From positions 1-60,088 of the forward strand of contig NZ_BJLQ01000024.1 in the NCBI RefSeq assembly GCF_006538725.1: a stretch of 60,088 nt of DNA, written 5' to 3'. Source of the stretch: Cellulomonas gelida. Lineage in GTDB: Bacteria; Actinomycetota; Actinomycetes; Actinomycetales; Cellulomonadaceae. The position numbers and the translations under genes are program-made. Under the pieces are notes generated by a model. It had not been told where the DNA came from, searched no databases, and saw only the letters and a list, made by a program, of their open reading frames with translations. This document shows positions 37,977 through 46,769 of this stretch, piece by piece (the first letter of the stretch is position 1; each line of letters starts with the position of its first letter).

Positions 37977-38966
37977 GTGAGCGCCGACGACGACGTCCTG
38001 GCCATGCCGCTCGCCTTCAGCGGGCAGCGTCTGACCTGGCGCGACCTCCCCCGACCCGTACGAGCCCGGATCGGCGACCTCGCAGGCGCTCAGGTGAGCG
38101 CCGAGACCGACGCGACGAGCGGGTTCTCCCCCGGCTTCGCGGCGGTCCTGGAGCTGGCCGACGGTCGGGACGTCTTCGTCAAGGCGGTCTCCCCCGAGCA
38201 GAACCCGCACTCGCCCGAGCTCGCGCGCGCCGAGATCCGCAACGCGGCCGCTCTGCCGCCCGAGGTCCCCGCCCCCCGCCTGCTGTGGTCGCACGACGAC
38301 GGCGACTGGGTGGTCCTCGGCTTCGAGGCCGTGCATGGACGCTCGCCCGTGCTGCCCTGGCGGCCCGACGACCTGGGCGAGGTGCTCGCCACGATCGGCC
38401 GCCTCGCCGACGCCGAGCCGCTCGTCGGCCACAGCCTGCCGCGCACCGACGACCAGCTCGCCGACGACTTCCAGGGCTGGCGCCACCTCGCCGCGGGCGA
38501 CGGCGCGGCGCTCGACGAGCTCGCGCGCGAGGGCGGCACGACAGGCCGGTGGGCGGTCGACTCGCTCGAGCGCCTCGTCCTGCTCGAGCAGGACTCGTTG
38601 CCGGCGTGCGCGGGGGACGCGCTCGTGCACGGCGACCTGCGCGCGGACAACGTGATGATCGACGACGACCACAGCCGGGTCTGGCTCATCGACTGGCCGC
38701 ACGCGAGCGTCGGCGCGCCGTGGCTGGACCTCGCGTTCATGCTGCCGAGCGTCGCACTGCAGGGCGGCGGCGACCCCGCGCTCCTGTTCCGCGGGCACGA
38801 GCTGTCGATCGGGGTGTCCGACGACGAGCTGCGGTCCTGCCTCGCGGGGCTCGCGGGCTACTTCGCGTTCGGGAGCGTGCAGCCACCCCCGCCCGGGATC
38901 CCCAACCTGCGGGCGTTCCAGCGCGCGCAGGCGTACGCGACCCTGAGCTGGCTGCGCACGCTGTAG
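37977..38966 (+). CDS. Aminoglycoside phosphotransferase (APH)-family kinase-like protein
   Basis: A 329-residue protein with the APH/choline-kinase fold. The catalytic loop is VHGDLRADNVM (218-226) and the metal-binding Asp239 is in LIDWPHASVGAPWLDLA, both intact. The N-lobe lysine is probably in VFVKAVSPEQN. The family phosphorylates small alcohols, sugars or drugs; this chromosomal copy in a housekeeping block is more likely metabolic than a resistance gene. The GTG at 37977 is preferred; an ATG at 37968 in the same frame has no room for a ribosome-binding site. It is divergent from iscS and converges on pfkA. Confidence 0.85.
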   Translation: MSADDDVLAMPLAFSGQRLTWRDLPRPVRARIGDLAGAQVSAETDATSGFSPGFAAVLELADGRDVFVKAVSPEQNPHSPELARAEIRNAAALPPEVPAPRLLWSHDDGDWVVLGFEAVHGRSPVLPWRPDDLGEVLATIGRLADAEPLVGHSLPRTDDQLADDFQGWRHLAAGDGAALDELAREGGTTGRWAVDSLERLVLLEQDSLPACAGDALVHGDLRADNVMIDDDHSRVWLIDWPHASVGAPWLDLAFMLPSVALQGGGDPALLFRGHELSIGVSDDELRSCLAGLAGYFAFGSVQPPPPGIPNLRAFQRAQAYATLSWLRTL

Positions 38967-38981
38967 CCGCACCCGGCCCGG

Positions 38982-40115
38982 TCAGTCGCCCAGGCCCGTG
39001 CCCACCTGCCGTGCGGCCGCGATCCACGCGTGGTCCTGCGGGACGAGCTTGACCTTGCCCGCGACCTGCGCGAGCGGCACGGCCTCGGTGTCCTCACCGC
39101 GTGAGGCGACCATGACCCCGAACTCCCCGCGCGAGACCAGGTCCGCTGCGGCCGCGCCGAGCCGCGAGGCGAGCAGGCGGTCGGCCGCGCACGGCGTCCC
39201 CCCGCGCTGCACGTAGCCCAGGATCGTGACGCGCGACTCCAGGCCGGTGGCGGCCTCGAGCTCACGCGCGAGCCGGAACGTGTGCTCGCGCTGCGTGTCC
39301 TCGACGTGCCGCAGGTGCGACTTGGCTGCGCGGACCGCCTCGGGGGTCTTGGCGGCCTTGACCAGCAGCTGCGCGGCCTCGTAGTCGGCGGTGTCGTCGG
39401 TGTCGCGCGCCCCCTCGGCGACGGCGACCACCGAGAACGTCGAGCCGCGCGCGGTGCGCGCACGGATCGTCTCGGCGATCGACTCGACGGTGTACGGGAT
39501 CTCCGGGATGAGGATGATGTCCGCACCGCCGGCGATGCCCGCCCCGAGCGTCAGCCAGCCCGCCCGGTGCCCCATGATCTCGGTGAGGATGATCCGGTGG
39601 TGGCTGTGCGCCGTGGAGTGCACGCGGTCGATCGCCTCGGTCGCGATCTCCATCGCGGTCGCGAACCCGAACGTGGTGTCGGTCATGGCGATGTCGTTGT
39701 CGATCGTCTTCGGCAGCGTGATGACGTTGAGGCCCGCGTCGACCAGGCGCATCGCGTTCTTCGCGGTCCCGCCGCCGCCGAGCATGATGAGCGCGTCCAG
39801 CCCGTTGCGCTCGTAGTTCTCGACGACGGTCGGGACCATGTCCCGCACCTCGCCGTCGACGTTCCAGCGGTGGACCTTGTCCCTGCTCGTTCCCAGGATC
39901 GTGCCGCCGACCGTGAGGATCCCGGACAGCGCGGCGCCGTCGAGCTCGACGAACCGGTTCTCGACGAGTCCCGTGACGCCGTCCCGGAAGCCGATGAGCT
40001 CCATGCCGTAGTGCCCGATCGCGGTCTTGCCGAAGCCGCGGATCGCGGCGTTGAGGCCGGGGCTGTCGCCTCCGGCCGTGAGGATCCCGACGCGCTTCGT
40101 CGTCCGTGCGGTCAT
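38982..40115 (-). CDS. pfkA: 6-phosphofructokinase
   Basis: A 377-residue PFK-family enzyme phosphorylating fructose 6-phosphate in glycolysis. [18 protein letters not shown] opens the protein, with [19 protein letters not shown] (135-142) and [21 protein letters not shown] following. The nucleotide loop reads GGGGT (113-117), so the Mg-binding Asp of the E. coli GGDGS motif is Gly, and Lys136 replaces the Gly of PGTIDND. Lys here is common in pyrophosphate-using and mixed-type PFKs, while Gly at the next loop position favours ATP, so the phosphoryl donor is not certain. Start ATG has AGGAG six bases upstream. Gene converges on the phosphotransferase gene. Confidence 0.93.
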   Translation of the reverse strand: MTARTTKRVGILTAGGDSPGLNAAIRGFGKTAIGHYGMELIGFRDGVTGLVENRFVELDGAALSGILTVGGTILGTSRDKVHRWNVDGEVRDMVPTVVENYERNGLDALIMLGGGGTAKNAMRLVDAGLNVITLPKTIDNDIAMTDTTFGFATAMEIATEAIDRVHSTAHSHHRIILTEIMGHRAGWLTLGAGIAGGADIILIPEIPYTVESIAETIRARTARGSTFSVVAVAEGARDTDDTADYEAAQLLVKAAKTPEAVRAAKSHLRHVEDTQREHTFRLARELEAATGLESRVTILGYVQRGGTPCAADRLLASRLGAAAADLVSRGEFGVMVASRGEDTEAVPLAQVAGKVKLVPQDHAWIAAARQVGTGLGD

Positions 40116-40139
40116 GACGGCTCCTGTCGTCGCTGAGGG

Positions 40140-41117
40140 TCAGCCCTTGAGGCGGCGGAGCTCGGCGGTCAGCTGCGGGACGACGGTCGTGAGGTCACCG
40201 ACGACCCCGAAGTCCGCGATCTCGAAGATCGGTGCGTCCGGGTCGGAGTTGATCGCGACGATCGTGCCCGACGCCTGCATGCCCCCGCGGTGGTGCACCG
40301 CACCGGAGACGCCTGCGCCGATGTAGAGACGGGGCGAGATCGTGACGCCCGTCTGGCCGATCTGCGCGTCGTGGCCGATCCAGCCCTCGTCGGTCGCGAC
40401 GCGCGTCGCACCGACCGCACCGCCGAGCACGTCGGCGAGCTCCTCGAGCGCCGAGAAGTCGCCGTCCGTGCCGCGCCCTCCGGTCACGACGATGTGGGCG
40501 CTGCCCAGGTCCGGCCGTCCCGTGGCGGGCCGCTCGGTCCGCTCGACGACGCGCACGCGCGACGCCGCAGGGCTCGCGGTGAACGCGTGCTCACCGACCT
40601 GCGGCGCAGCCGCGACGGGCGCCGGCGAGACGACCACGCTGTTCGCCTTGACCAGCACGACCGCGAGCGGCGTGCGCAGCGCGGTGCGCGTGGTCCAGGT
40701 GCCCGCGAACACGGTCTTGCCCGCGACCAGCGCGCCGTCGGCACGCTCGAGCGCGTCGGCGTCGGTCACGACGCCCGCGCCGGTCGCCACCGCGAGGTAC
40801 GCGGCGAGCTCCTTGTTCTCGAACGACGAGACCGCGAGCAGCGTCGTCGCGCCCGTGGCGTCGAGCAGGCTCGCGACGCCCTCGGCGAGGACCGCGGGGA
40901 CACGCACGTCGGCGTCGCTGGTCAGCCGGTGCACGTGCGTGACGCCGAGCGCGCCGAGCTCGGCCAGCGCGGCCTCGTCGGGCTCCGCACCGTCCGCGGG
41001 CCACGCGCCGTGCACGCCGCCGTCGGTCAGGTCGCGCGCGAGCGTGACGAGCTCACGCACCGGGGTGCGCAGCGCGCCCGTGCTGGTGTGGTCGAGCAGG
41101 ACGAGGATGTCGCTCAC
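40140..41117 (-). CDS. etfA: Electron transfer flavoprotein, alpha subunit
   Basis: A 325-residue EtfA. The C-terminal FAD domain is unmistakable: IGQTGVTISPRLYIGAGVSGAVHHRGGMQASGTIVAINSDPDAPIFEIADFGVVGD. With EtfB it carries electrons from acyl-CoA and other dehydrogenases to the quinone pool through ETF-quinone oxidoreductase. The GTG at 41117 has GAGGACC upstream. It follows etfB by 52 bp on the same strand, and the pair is conserved near iscS/mnmA in mycobacteria. pfkA follows in reverse order on the same strand. Confidence 0.96.
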   Translation of the reverse strand: MSDILVLLDHTSTGALRTPVRELVTLARDLTDGGVHGAWPADGAEPDEAALAELGALGVTHVHRLTSDADVRVPAVLAEGVASLLDATGATTLLAVSSFENKELAAYLAVATGAGVVTDADALERADGALVAGKTVFAGTWTTRTALRTPLAVVLVKANSVVVSPAPVAAAPQVGEHAFTASPAASRVRVVERTERPATGRPDLGSAHIVVTGGRGTDGDFSALEELADVLGGAVGATRVATDEGWIGHDAQIGQTGVTISPRLYIGAGVSGAVHHRGGMQASGTIVAINSDPDAPIFEIADFGVVGDLTTVVPQLTAELRRLKG

Positions 41118-41169
41118 GGTGGTCCTCAGATCGGTGTGACGTTCGGCGGTGGGCTCGGCGGGCTCGTCG

Positions 41170-41949
41170 TCAGACGAGCTGGTTCTCGACGAGGTAGGCG
41201 GCGAGCCGCACGCCCGCATCGCCGGTGTCGGTCACGAGCACGCGGTCCTCGCGCGCGGGACGCGGTGCGGCCTCGAGCACCTCGGTACGCGCGCCCGCGG
41301 CGCCGACGAGCGTCGGGTCGAGCCCGAGGTCCGCGAGCGTCAACGTCGTCACCGGCTTCTTGCGCGCGGCCATGATGCCCTTGAAGTTGGGGTAGCGCGG
41401 CTCGTTGGCCTGGTCCGTCACCGAGACGAGCGCCGGCAGCTCGGCCTCGAGCACCTCGCTCGCGTGGTCGAGGTGGCGCGTCACGCGCACCGTCGACCCC
41501 GTCACCTCGAGGCGCGCGGCGAGCGGCAGCGCGGGGACGTCGAGCAGTGCCGCGAGCGCCGTGGGGACCAGCGAGGTGAGGCCGTCGAGCCCCGCCATGC
41601 CGGTCACGACCAGGTCCGCGCCGCCCATGTGGGTGATCGCGGCGGCCAGCACGCGTGCGGTGCCGATCGCGTCCGAGCCGGCGACCGCGTCGTCGACGAC
41701 GTGCACGGCTTCGTCGGCGCCCATCTGCAGACCCTTGCGGACCGCGTCCACCGCGTCGTCCGGGCCCACGGTCACGACGACGACCTCGCCCTCGCCCGCG
41801 CTCTCGACGAGGCTGAGCGCGGCCTCGAGCGCGTTCTCGTCGAGCTCGTTCAGCGTGCCGTCACCCCCGTCGCGGACGGTGCGCCCCTCGGCGATCTGGC
41901 GGTCCGACTGGATGTCCGGCACGTGCTTGACGCAGACGACGATCTTCAC
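41170..41949 (-). CDS. etfB: Electron transfer flavoprotein, beta subunit
   Basis: A 259-residue EtfB starting MKIVVCVKHVPD, the standard family start, with ELDENALEAAL and the signature block PRYPNFKGIMAARKKPVTTLTLADLGLD. It binds AMP and forms the heterodimer with EtfA. The GTG at 41949 follows TAACGT by seven bases, so the mRNA is likely leaderless. It is divergent from glgX. Confidence 0.96.
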   Translation of the reverse strand: MKIVVCVKHVPDIQSDRQIAEGRTVRDGGDGTLNELDENALEAALSLVESAGEGEVVVVTVGPDDAVDAVRKGLQMGADEAVHVVDDAVAGSDAIGTARVLAAAITHMGGADLVVTGMAGLDGLTSLVPTALAALLDVPALPLAARLEVTGSTVRVTRHLDHASEVLEAELPALVSVTDQANEPRYPNFKGIMAARKKPVTTLTLADLGLDPTLVGAAGARTEVLEAAPRPAREDRVLVTDTGDAGVRLAAYLVENQLV

Positions 41950-41962
41950 GCCCGGAACGTTA
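41950..41962 (-). promoter_or_regulatory. Leaderless-type -10 box of etfBA operon
   Basis: TAACGT (41957-41962, minus strand), seven bases, then the GTG at 41949. Confidence 0.5.
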
Positions 41963-42060
41963 CCCTCCGTCCGTCGGGCGCAACTCGGACGGTTCGCCCA
42001 GCGGACGCCCGCCCCTCGCCGCTGTCACGTGCGCGACATGGCGCCGACATGCTCGTCGGC

Positions 42061-42073
42061 CACAATGGGCGCC
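42061..42073 (+). promoter_or_regulatory. Possible leaderless-type -10 box of glgX
   Basis: CACAAT (42061-42066), seven bases, then GTG at 42074. This decides for the GTG against the in-frame ATG at 42065, which lies within the hexamer. Confidence 0.4.
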
Positions 42074-44332
42074 GTGAACCAGCGACCGACGACCTCCCGC
42101 CGCCCCCCACGCCTCGGCGTGCGCCCGGTCGACGGCGGGGTCGAGGTCGCGGTCCTCGCGTCGCACGCGACGGGGGTCGAGCTGTGCCTGTTCGACGGCC
42201 ACGGCGCGCAGCCGCACACGACCGAGCGCCGCATCCCGCTCGACGGCCCCCACCAGGGCGTGTTCAGCGCGTTCGTCCCCGGCGTCGCGCCCGGCGACCG
42301 CTACGGCCTGCGCGTGCACGGCGCGTGGGACCCCGTCCACGGGCTGCGCCACAACCCCGCCAAGCTGCTCGTCGACCCGTGGGCCCGGGGCCTCGAGGGC
42401 GAGCTGGGCTACGGGCCGGCCACGTACGGTCACGTGGTCGACGACGAGGGTCGCGGGGACGTGTACGGCCCGGCCGACCCCCGCGACTCCGCCGGCCAGG
42501 TGCCGTACGGCGTCGTCGTCGACGAGGCGGCGCTGCCCGGGCCGGACCCGGCCGCCAACCGGCCGTGGGTCCCGTGGGAGAGCACGGTCGTCTACGAGGC
42601 GCACGTGCGCGGCCTGACGAGGCTGCACCCCCTGCTGCCGCCCGAGCTGCGCGGCACGTACGCGGGTCTCGCGCACCCCGCGGTCATCGACCACCTGCGC
42701 GGCCTCGGGGTGACCACGGTCGAGCTCCTGCCGGTGCACGCGAGCGCCTCCGAGCCGCACCTCGTCGCACGCGGCCTGCGCAACTTCTGGGGGTACAGCA
42801 CGCTCGGCTTCTTCGCCCCCGAGCCGCGGTACGCGACCGCAGCCGCGCGCGCCGCCGGTCCCGCGGCCGTGCTCGCCGAGCTGCGCGGCGCGGTCCACGC
42901 GCTGCACGAGGCCGGCATCGAGGTGCTGCTCGACGTCGTCTACAACCACACGTGCGAGGGCGGCAACCCCGGCCAGCACGTCTCGTGGCGGGGCCTGGAC
43001 AACACGCTGTACTACTGGCACGACGGCGGCGTCCCCGCGAACCTCGCGGACGTCACGGGCACGGGCAACACGCTCGACTTCCGGCGCACCGAGGTGGTGC
43101 GCATGACGCTCGACTCGCTGCGCTACTGGGCGGACGTCGTGGGGGTCGACGGCTTCCGGTTCGACCTCGCCGTGACGCTGGCCCGCGGCCCCGACGGCTA
43201 CTCGCAGAGCCACCCGCTGCTCGTCGCCGCGGGCACCGACCCGTCCCTGCACGGGCTCAAGCTCGTCGCCGAGCCGTGGGACGTGGGGCCGGGCGGCTGG
43301 CGCACGGGGCAGTTCATCCCGCCGTGGGCCGAGTGGAACGACCGGTTCCGCAACGCGGTGCGCTCGTTCTGGCTCGCCGACCCCGCCCGCGCCGCGCACG
43401 GCCTGCCCGGCCACCGCGTGCGCGACCTGGCGACGCGCCTGTCCGGCTCGGTCGACCTGTTCGGCCACGGTGACCCGCCCCTCGTGCGCGGCCCGAACGC
43501 GTCGGTCAACTTCGTCACCGCGCACGACGGTTTCACGATGGCGGACCTGGTCGCCTACGACCACAAGCACAACTTCGACAACGGCGAGAACAACCGCGAC
43601 GGCACCGACGACAACCGCTCGTGGAACCACGGCGCCGAGGGTCACGTCGCACCCGACTCGCCGGCCGCGGCGATCGTCCCGCTGCGCCGCCGCTCGATCC
43701 GCAACCTGCTCGCGACGCTCGTGCTGGCCGCCGGCACACCCATGATCACGGCGGGCGACGAGATGGGGCGCACGCAGCGGGGCAACAACAACGCGTACTG
43801 CCACGACGACGAGCTCACCTGGGTCTCGTGGGACCTCGCGCCGTGGCGCCGGGACCTGCTCGCGAGCGCACGGTGGCTGCTCGCGCTGCGGCGCGAGCAC
43901 GCCGCGCTGCGCCCGCGCCGGTTCTACACCGGACGTCCCGCCCGCGAGGGTGGCCGCGTCGACCTCGCGTGGTTCGACGCCACCGGGACCGCGTTCGACC
44001 ACGCCCGGTGGCACGACCCGCAGATCCGCACGCTGCAGATGGTGCGCGCCGTGGACGAGGACGCCGCGGCGACGCCGGACGTCGTGCTCGTCGTCGTCAA
44101 CGGCGCGCTGCACGAGTCCGAGGTGACGATCGCGGGCGAGGACGGCGACCGGTTCCGGCTCGCGTGGGACTCGGTGTGGGAGCGGCCCGACGACCAGCGC
44201 TCGTCAGCCATCGCGGGCGTGCTGCACGTGCAGGCCGGCGAGCTCACCGTGCTGGAGCCGCTGAGCCTGCGCGTCTACGTGCTCGACCGCCCCGATGTCC
44301 CAGGTCAGGAGCCCCCGACGACGCCGTCCTGA
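42074..44332 (+). CDS. glgX: Glycogen debranching enzyme GlgX (isoamylase-type GH13)
   Basis: A 752-residue cytoplasmic GlgX that cleaves alpha-1,6 branches of phosphorylase-trimmed glycogen. An N-terminal CBM48 domain (about 12-120: RLGVRPVDGGVEVAVLASHATGVELCLFD) precedes the GH13_11 barrel. Region I is DVVYNHTCEGG (287-297), nucleophile Asp364 is in GFRFDLAVTLARG, acid/base Glu400 in KLVAEPWDVGPGGW, and the AHDGFTMADLVAYDHKHN block follows. AGDEMGRTQRGNNNAYCHDDE is diagnostic for GlgX. It lies alone between etfB (divergent) and a flavodoxin gene, upstream of the glgE-treS-mak operon that makes the polymer it degrades. Confidence 0.95.
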   Translation: MNQRPTTSRRPPRLGVRPVDGGVEVAVLASHATGVELCLFDGHGAQPHTTERRIPLDGPHQGVFSAFVPGVAPGDRYGLRVHGAWDPVHGLRHNPAKLLVDPWARGLEGELGYGPATYGHVVDDEGRGDVYGPADPRDSAGQVPYGVVVDEAALPGPDPAANRPWVPWESTVVYEAHVRGLTRLHPLLPPELRGTYAGLAHPAVIDHLRGLGVTTVELLPVHASASEPHLVARGLRNFWGYSTLGFFAPEPRYATAAARAAGPAAVLAELRGAVHALHEAGIEVLLDVVYNHTCEGGNPGQHVSWRGLDNTLYYWHDGGVPANLADVTGTGNTLDFRRTEVVRMTLDSLRYWADVVGVDGFRFDLAVTLARGPDGYSQSHPLLVAAGTDPSLHGLKLVAEPWDVGPGGWRTGQFIPPWAEWNDRFRNAVRSFWLADPARAAHGLPGHRVRDLATRLSGSVDLFGHGDPPLVRGPNASVNFVTAHDGFTMADLVAYDHKHNFDNGENNRDGTDDNRSWNHGAEGHVAPDSPAAAIVPLRRRSIRNLLATLVLAAGTPMITAGDEMGRTQRGNNNAYCHDDELTWVSWDLAPWRRDLLASARWLLALRREHAALRPRRFYTGRPAREGGRVDLAWFDATGTAFDHARWHDPQIRTLQMVRAVDEDAAATPDVVLVVVNGALHESEVTIAGEDGDRFRLAWDSVWERPDDQRSSAIAGVLHVQAGELTVLEPLSLRVYVLDRPDVPGQEPPTTPS

Positions 44333-44380
44333 CCACCGTCGTCAGGACCTCGGGCCCACCCCCGCGGCGCCCGGCAGGAC

Positions 44381-44392
44381 CATCCTGGAGGC
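44381..44392 (+). promoter_or_regulatory. Possible leaderless-type -10 box of flavodoxin-like gene
   Basis: CATCCT (44381-44386), six bases (GGAGGC), then ATG at 44393. GGAGG is too close to the ATG for a normal ribosome-binding site, which favours the leaderless reading, weakly. Confidence 0.3.
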
Positions 44393-44911
44393 ATGTCAGG
44401 GGTCGTGGTCTTCGAGTCGATGTTCGGGTGCACGCGCGCCGTCGCGGAGTCGATCGCCGAGGGCATGACCGCCGCCGGGCTCCCGACGGTGGTGCTCGAC
44501 GTCGACGACGTCCTGGCGCACGACGACGTCGTGGCCCGCGCCCGGCTGCTCGTCGTCGGCGCACCCACGCACATGCGCGGGCTGAGCACGCCGCGCTCCC
44601 GGGCGCTCGCGCGCGCCCGGGGTGGCCAGGGCGACCTGGGCGTCCACGAGTGGCTCGACGCGCTGCCGGGGCTCAGCGGCCGGTCGACCGCGGTGTTCGA
44701 CACGCGCTCGTGGTCGCGGTTCGCGGGTTCGGCGGGGTCGCGCATCGAGAAGCTCCTGCGTCGCCGGGGCGCCGAGATCATCGCCCCCACGCAGGCGTTC
44801 GGCATCGAGGGTGGCGAGGACGGCCGGGCGACGATCGACGACGCCCAGCTCCAGCTCGCACGCGCGTGGGGCGGGTCGCTCGCGGCGCACCTGCTCTCGC
44901 CCGTGCACTGA
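44393..44911 (+). CDS. Flavodoxin-like protein
   Basis: A 172-residue single-domain flavodoxin-fold protein. The FMN phosphate loop is SMFGCTRAVAESIAEGM (about 9-25), and VVGAPTHMRGLSTPRSRALA is the typical second flavin loop. It resembles the flavodoxins or protoporphyrinogen-oxidase-like small flavoproteins that act in redox transfer or stress defence; partner and reaction are not evident. It lies between glgX and a flavoprotein dehydrogenase on the same strand, without overlap. Confidence 0.8.
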   Translation: MSGVVVFESMFGCTRAVAESIAEGMTAAGLPTVVLDVDDVLAHDDVVARARLLVVGAPTHMRGLSTPRSRALARARGGQGDLGVHEWLDALPGLSGRSTAVFDTRSWSRFAGSAGSRIEKLLRRRGAEIIAPTQAFGIEGGEDGRATIDDAQLQLARAWGGSLAAHLLSPVH

Positions 44912-44980
44912 CGGACCAGCCGGGACGAGGACCGGAGACCGCCGGGCGGACCGACCGGGCGAACCTCGCGCACCGACCTT

Positions 44981-44996
44981 CTGGACGGCCGTCCAG
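44981..44996. promoter_or_regulatory. TetR-type palindrome at the promoter of the FAD dehydrogenase
   Basis: CTGGACGGCCGTCCAG is a perfect 16-bp palindrome. It covers the position expected for the -35 box and spacer of the promoter whose -10 is at 45003-45008, so a bound repressor would block transcription. The sequence style is that of TetR-family operators. No TetR gene is in the window. Confidence 0.6.
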
Positions 44997-45002
44997 CCGG
45001 GC

Positions 45003-45015
45003 TAGGCTGCGCGCC
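45003..45015 (+). promoter_or_regulatory. Leaderless-type -10 box of FAD dehydrogenase gene
   Basis: TAGGCT (45003-45008), seven bases, then ATG at 45016. The identical hexamer and spacing occur before the LacI-like gene at 59403. Confidence 0.6.
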
Positions 45016-46671
45016 ATGGGTACCCACGACGTCGTGGTCGTCGGCGCAGGCCTCGCCGGGCTCGTCGCGACAGCCGAGCTGACCAGGGCCGGTCGCCGCG
45101 TGCTCCTGCTCGACGCCGAGAACGCCGCGTCGCTGGGCGGCCAGGCGTTCTGGTCCTTCGGCGGGCTGTTCCTCGTGGACTCCCCCGAGCAGCGCCGCCT
45201 CGGCGTGCACGACTCCGCCGAGCTCGCCCTGGCCGACTGGTTCGGCTCCGCGCAGTTCTCCGACGACGGCTCGGACCGGTGGGGCCGGGCGTGGGCGGAG
45301 GGGTTCGTCGACTTCGCCTCGGGCGACCTGCGCTCGTGGCTCCACGCGCAGGGCGTGCGGTGGTTCCCCCTCGTGCAGTGGGCCGAGCGCGGCGGCTACA
45401 CCGCGGGCGGCCACGGGAACTCCGTGCCGCGCTTCCACGTCACGTGGGGCACGGGGCCGGGCATCCTCGAGCCGTTCGTGCGCACGCTGCTCGACGCGCG
45501 GGCCGCGGGCCTGGCCGACGTCCGGTTCCGGCACCGCGTGACCGGTCTCGTCGTCACCGACGGCCGCGTCACCGGCGTACGGGGCGACGTGCTGCGCGAC
45601 GACGCGGTGGCCCGCGCCGTGCCGTCGTCGCGCGAGGTCGTCGACACCTTCGAGCTCAGCGCGGGCGCCGTCGTGATCGCGACCGGAGGCATCGGCGCGA
45701 ACCACGACCTCGTCCGCGCCACGTGGCCGGCGCACGCGGGCCGCCTGCCCGCGCGCATGCTCTCGGGCGTGCCGGACCACGTCGACGGCTCGGGCATCGC
45801 CGCCGCACGCGACGCCGGCGCCGCGGTGGTGCACGCGGACCGCATGTGGCACTACCCCGAGGGCATCACCAACCACTCGCCGGTGTGGACCCGCCACGGC
45901 ATCCGCATCCTGCCCGGACCGTCGTCGCTGTGGCTGGACGCCGACGGGCAGCGCCTGCCGGTGCCGCTGTTCCCCGGCTTCGACGCGCTCGGCTCGCTCC
46001 AGCACCTCACGCAGCGCGGCGACGACCACTCGTGGTTCGTGCTCGACAAGACGATCCTCGGATCGGAGTTCGCGCTGTCCGGCTCGGAGCAGAACCCGGA
46101 CCTCACGGGCAAGGACGTCAAGCTCCTGCTGCAGCGCGTCAAGCCGGGTGCGGTCGGTCCGGTCGAGGCGTTCGCCGAGCAGTCGCCCGAGTTCCTGTGG
46201 GCGGACACGCCCGCCGAGCTCGCCGCGAAGATGAACGCGCTGACCGGCGATGACCGGATCGACGCGGCGGCGCTCGAGCGCACGATCGTCGAGCGCGACC
46301 GCCAGGTCTCGTCGGGGCTCGCCAAGGACCTGCAGGTCGTCGCGACCGCGCAGGCGCGGCGCTACGTCGTCGACAAGCTCATCCGGGTCGCCAAGCCGCA
46401 CCGCCTGCTCGACCCGGCGCACGGCCCGCTGCTCGCGGTGCGGCTGTCCGTCCTGACGCGCAAGACGCTCGGCGGCCTGCACACCGACCTCGAGGGGCGC
46501 GTGCTGGCGCCCGACGGCGAGGTGCTGCCCGGGCTGTGGGCCGTGGGCGAGGCGTCGGGCTTCGGCGGCGGCGGCGTGCACGGGCACCGCGCGCTCGAGG
46601 GCACGTTCCTCGGCGGCTGCCTGTTCACGGGCCGCACGGTGGGCCGCGCACTCGCGTCCGACGTGTCCTGA
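45016..46671 (+). CDS. FAD-binding dehydrogenase (fumarate reductase/3-ketosteroid dehydrogenase-like flavoprotein)
   Basis: A 551-residue flavoprotein of the FAD_binding_2 family. The Rossmann dinucleotide motif is [29 protein letters not shown] (7-35), followed by [13 protein letters not shown] and near the C-terminus [61 protein letters not shown], the usual FAD closing block. Relatives include KstD, fumarate reductase and uncharacterised dehydrogenases often labelled FAD-binding dehydrogenase; the substrate is unknown. A perfect palindrome at the promoter indicates control by a TetR-type repressor. It stands alone, although a flavodoxin-like gene just upstream could be an electron partner. 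Confidence 0.88.
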   Translation: MGTHDVVVVGAGLAGLVATAELTRAGRRVLLLDAENAASLGGQAFWSFGGLFLVDSPEQRRLGVHDSAELALADWFGSAQFSDDGSDRWGRAWAEGFVDFASGDLRSWLHAQGVRWFPLVQWAERGGYTAGGHGNSVPRFHVTWGTGPGILEPFVRTLLDARAAGLADVRFRHRVTGLVVTDGRVTGVRGDVLRDDAVARAVPSSREVVDTFELSAGAVVIATGGIGANHDLVRATWPAHAGRLPARMLSGVPDHVDGSGIAAARDAGAAVVHADRMWHYPEGITNHSPVWTRHGIRILPGPSSLWLDADGQRLPVPLFPGFDALGSLQHLTQRGDDHSWFVLDKTILGSEFALSGSEQNPDLTGKDVKLLLQRVKPGAVGPVEAFAEQSPEFLWADTPAELAAKMNALTGDDRIDAAALERTIVERDRQVSSGLAKDLQVVATAQARRYVVDKLIRVAKPHRLLDPAHGPLLAVRLSVLTRKTLGGLHTDLEGRVLAPDGEVLPGLWAVGEASGFGGGGVHGHRALEGTFLGGCLFTGRTVGRALASDVS

Positions 46672-46757
46672 CGTCGCCCGCGCTTCCGGCGCCGCGAGCA
46701 GCACGGCTCGTGCGTCGGACTCGCGCGCTGCAGATGCCTGGGACGGGCACCTGCGGA

Positions 46758-46769
46758 TAGGTTCGGGAC
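46758..46769 (+). promoter_or_regulatory. Leaderless-type -10 box of glgE-treS-mak operon
   Basis: TAGGTT (46758-46763), six bases, then GTG at 46770; no ribosome-binding site. No convincing -35 box. Confidence 0.55.

Noticed and set aside
46672..46757. Hairpin-like GCACGGCTCGTGC before glgE as a riboswitch or terminator.
   Set aside because: The stem is only 5 bp and no conserved riboswitch core or T-run is visible; it is within what random GC-rich DNA gives.
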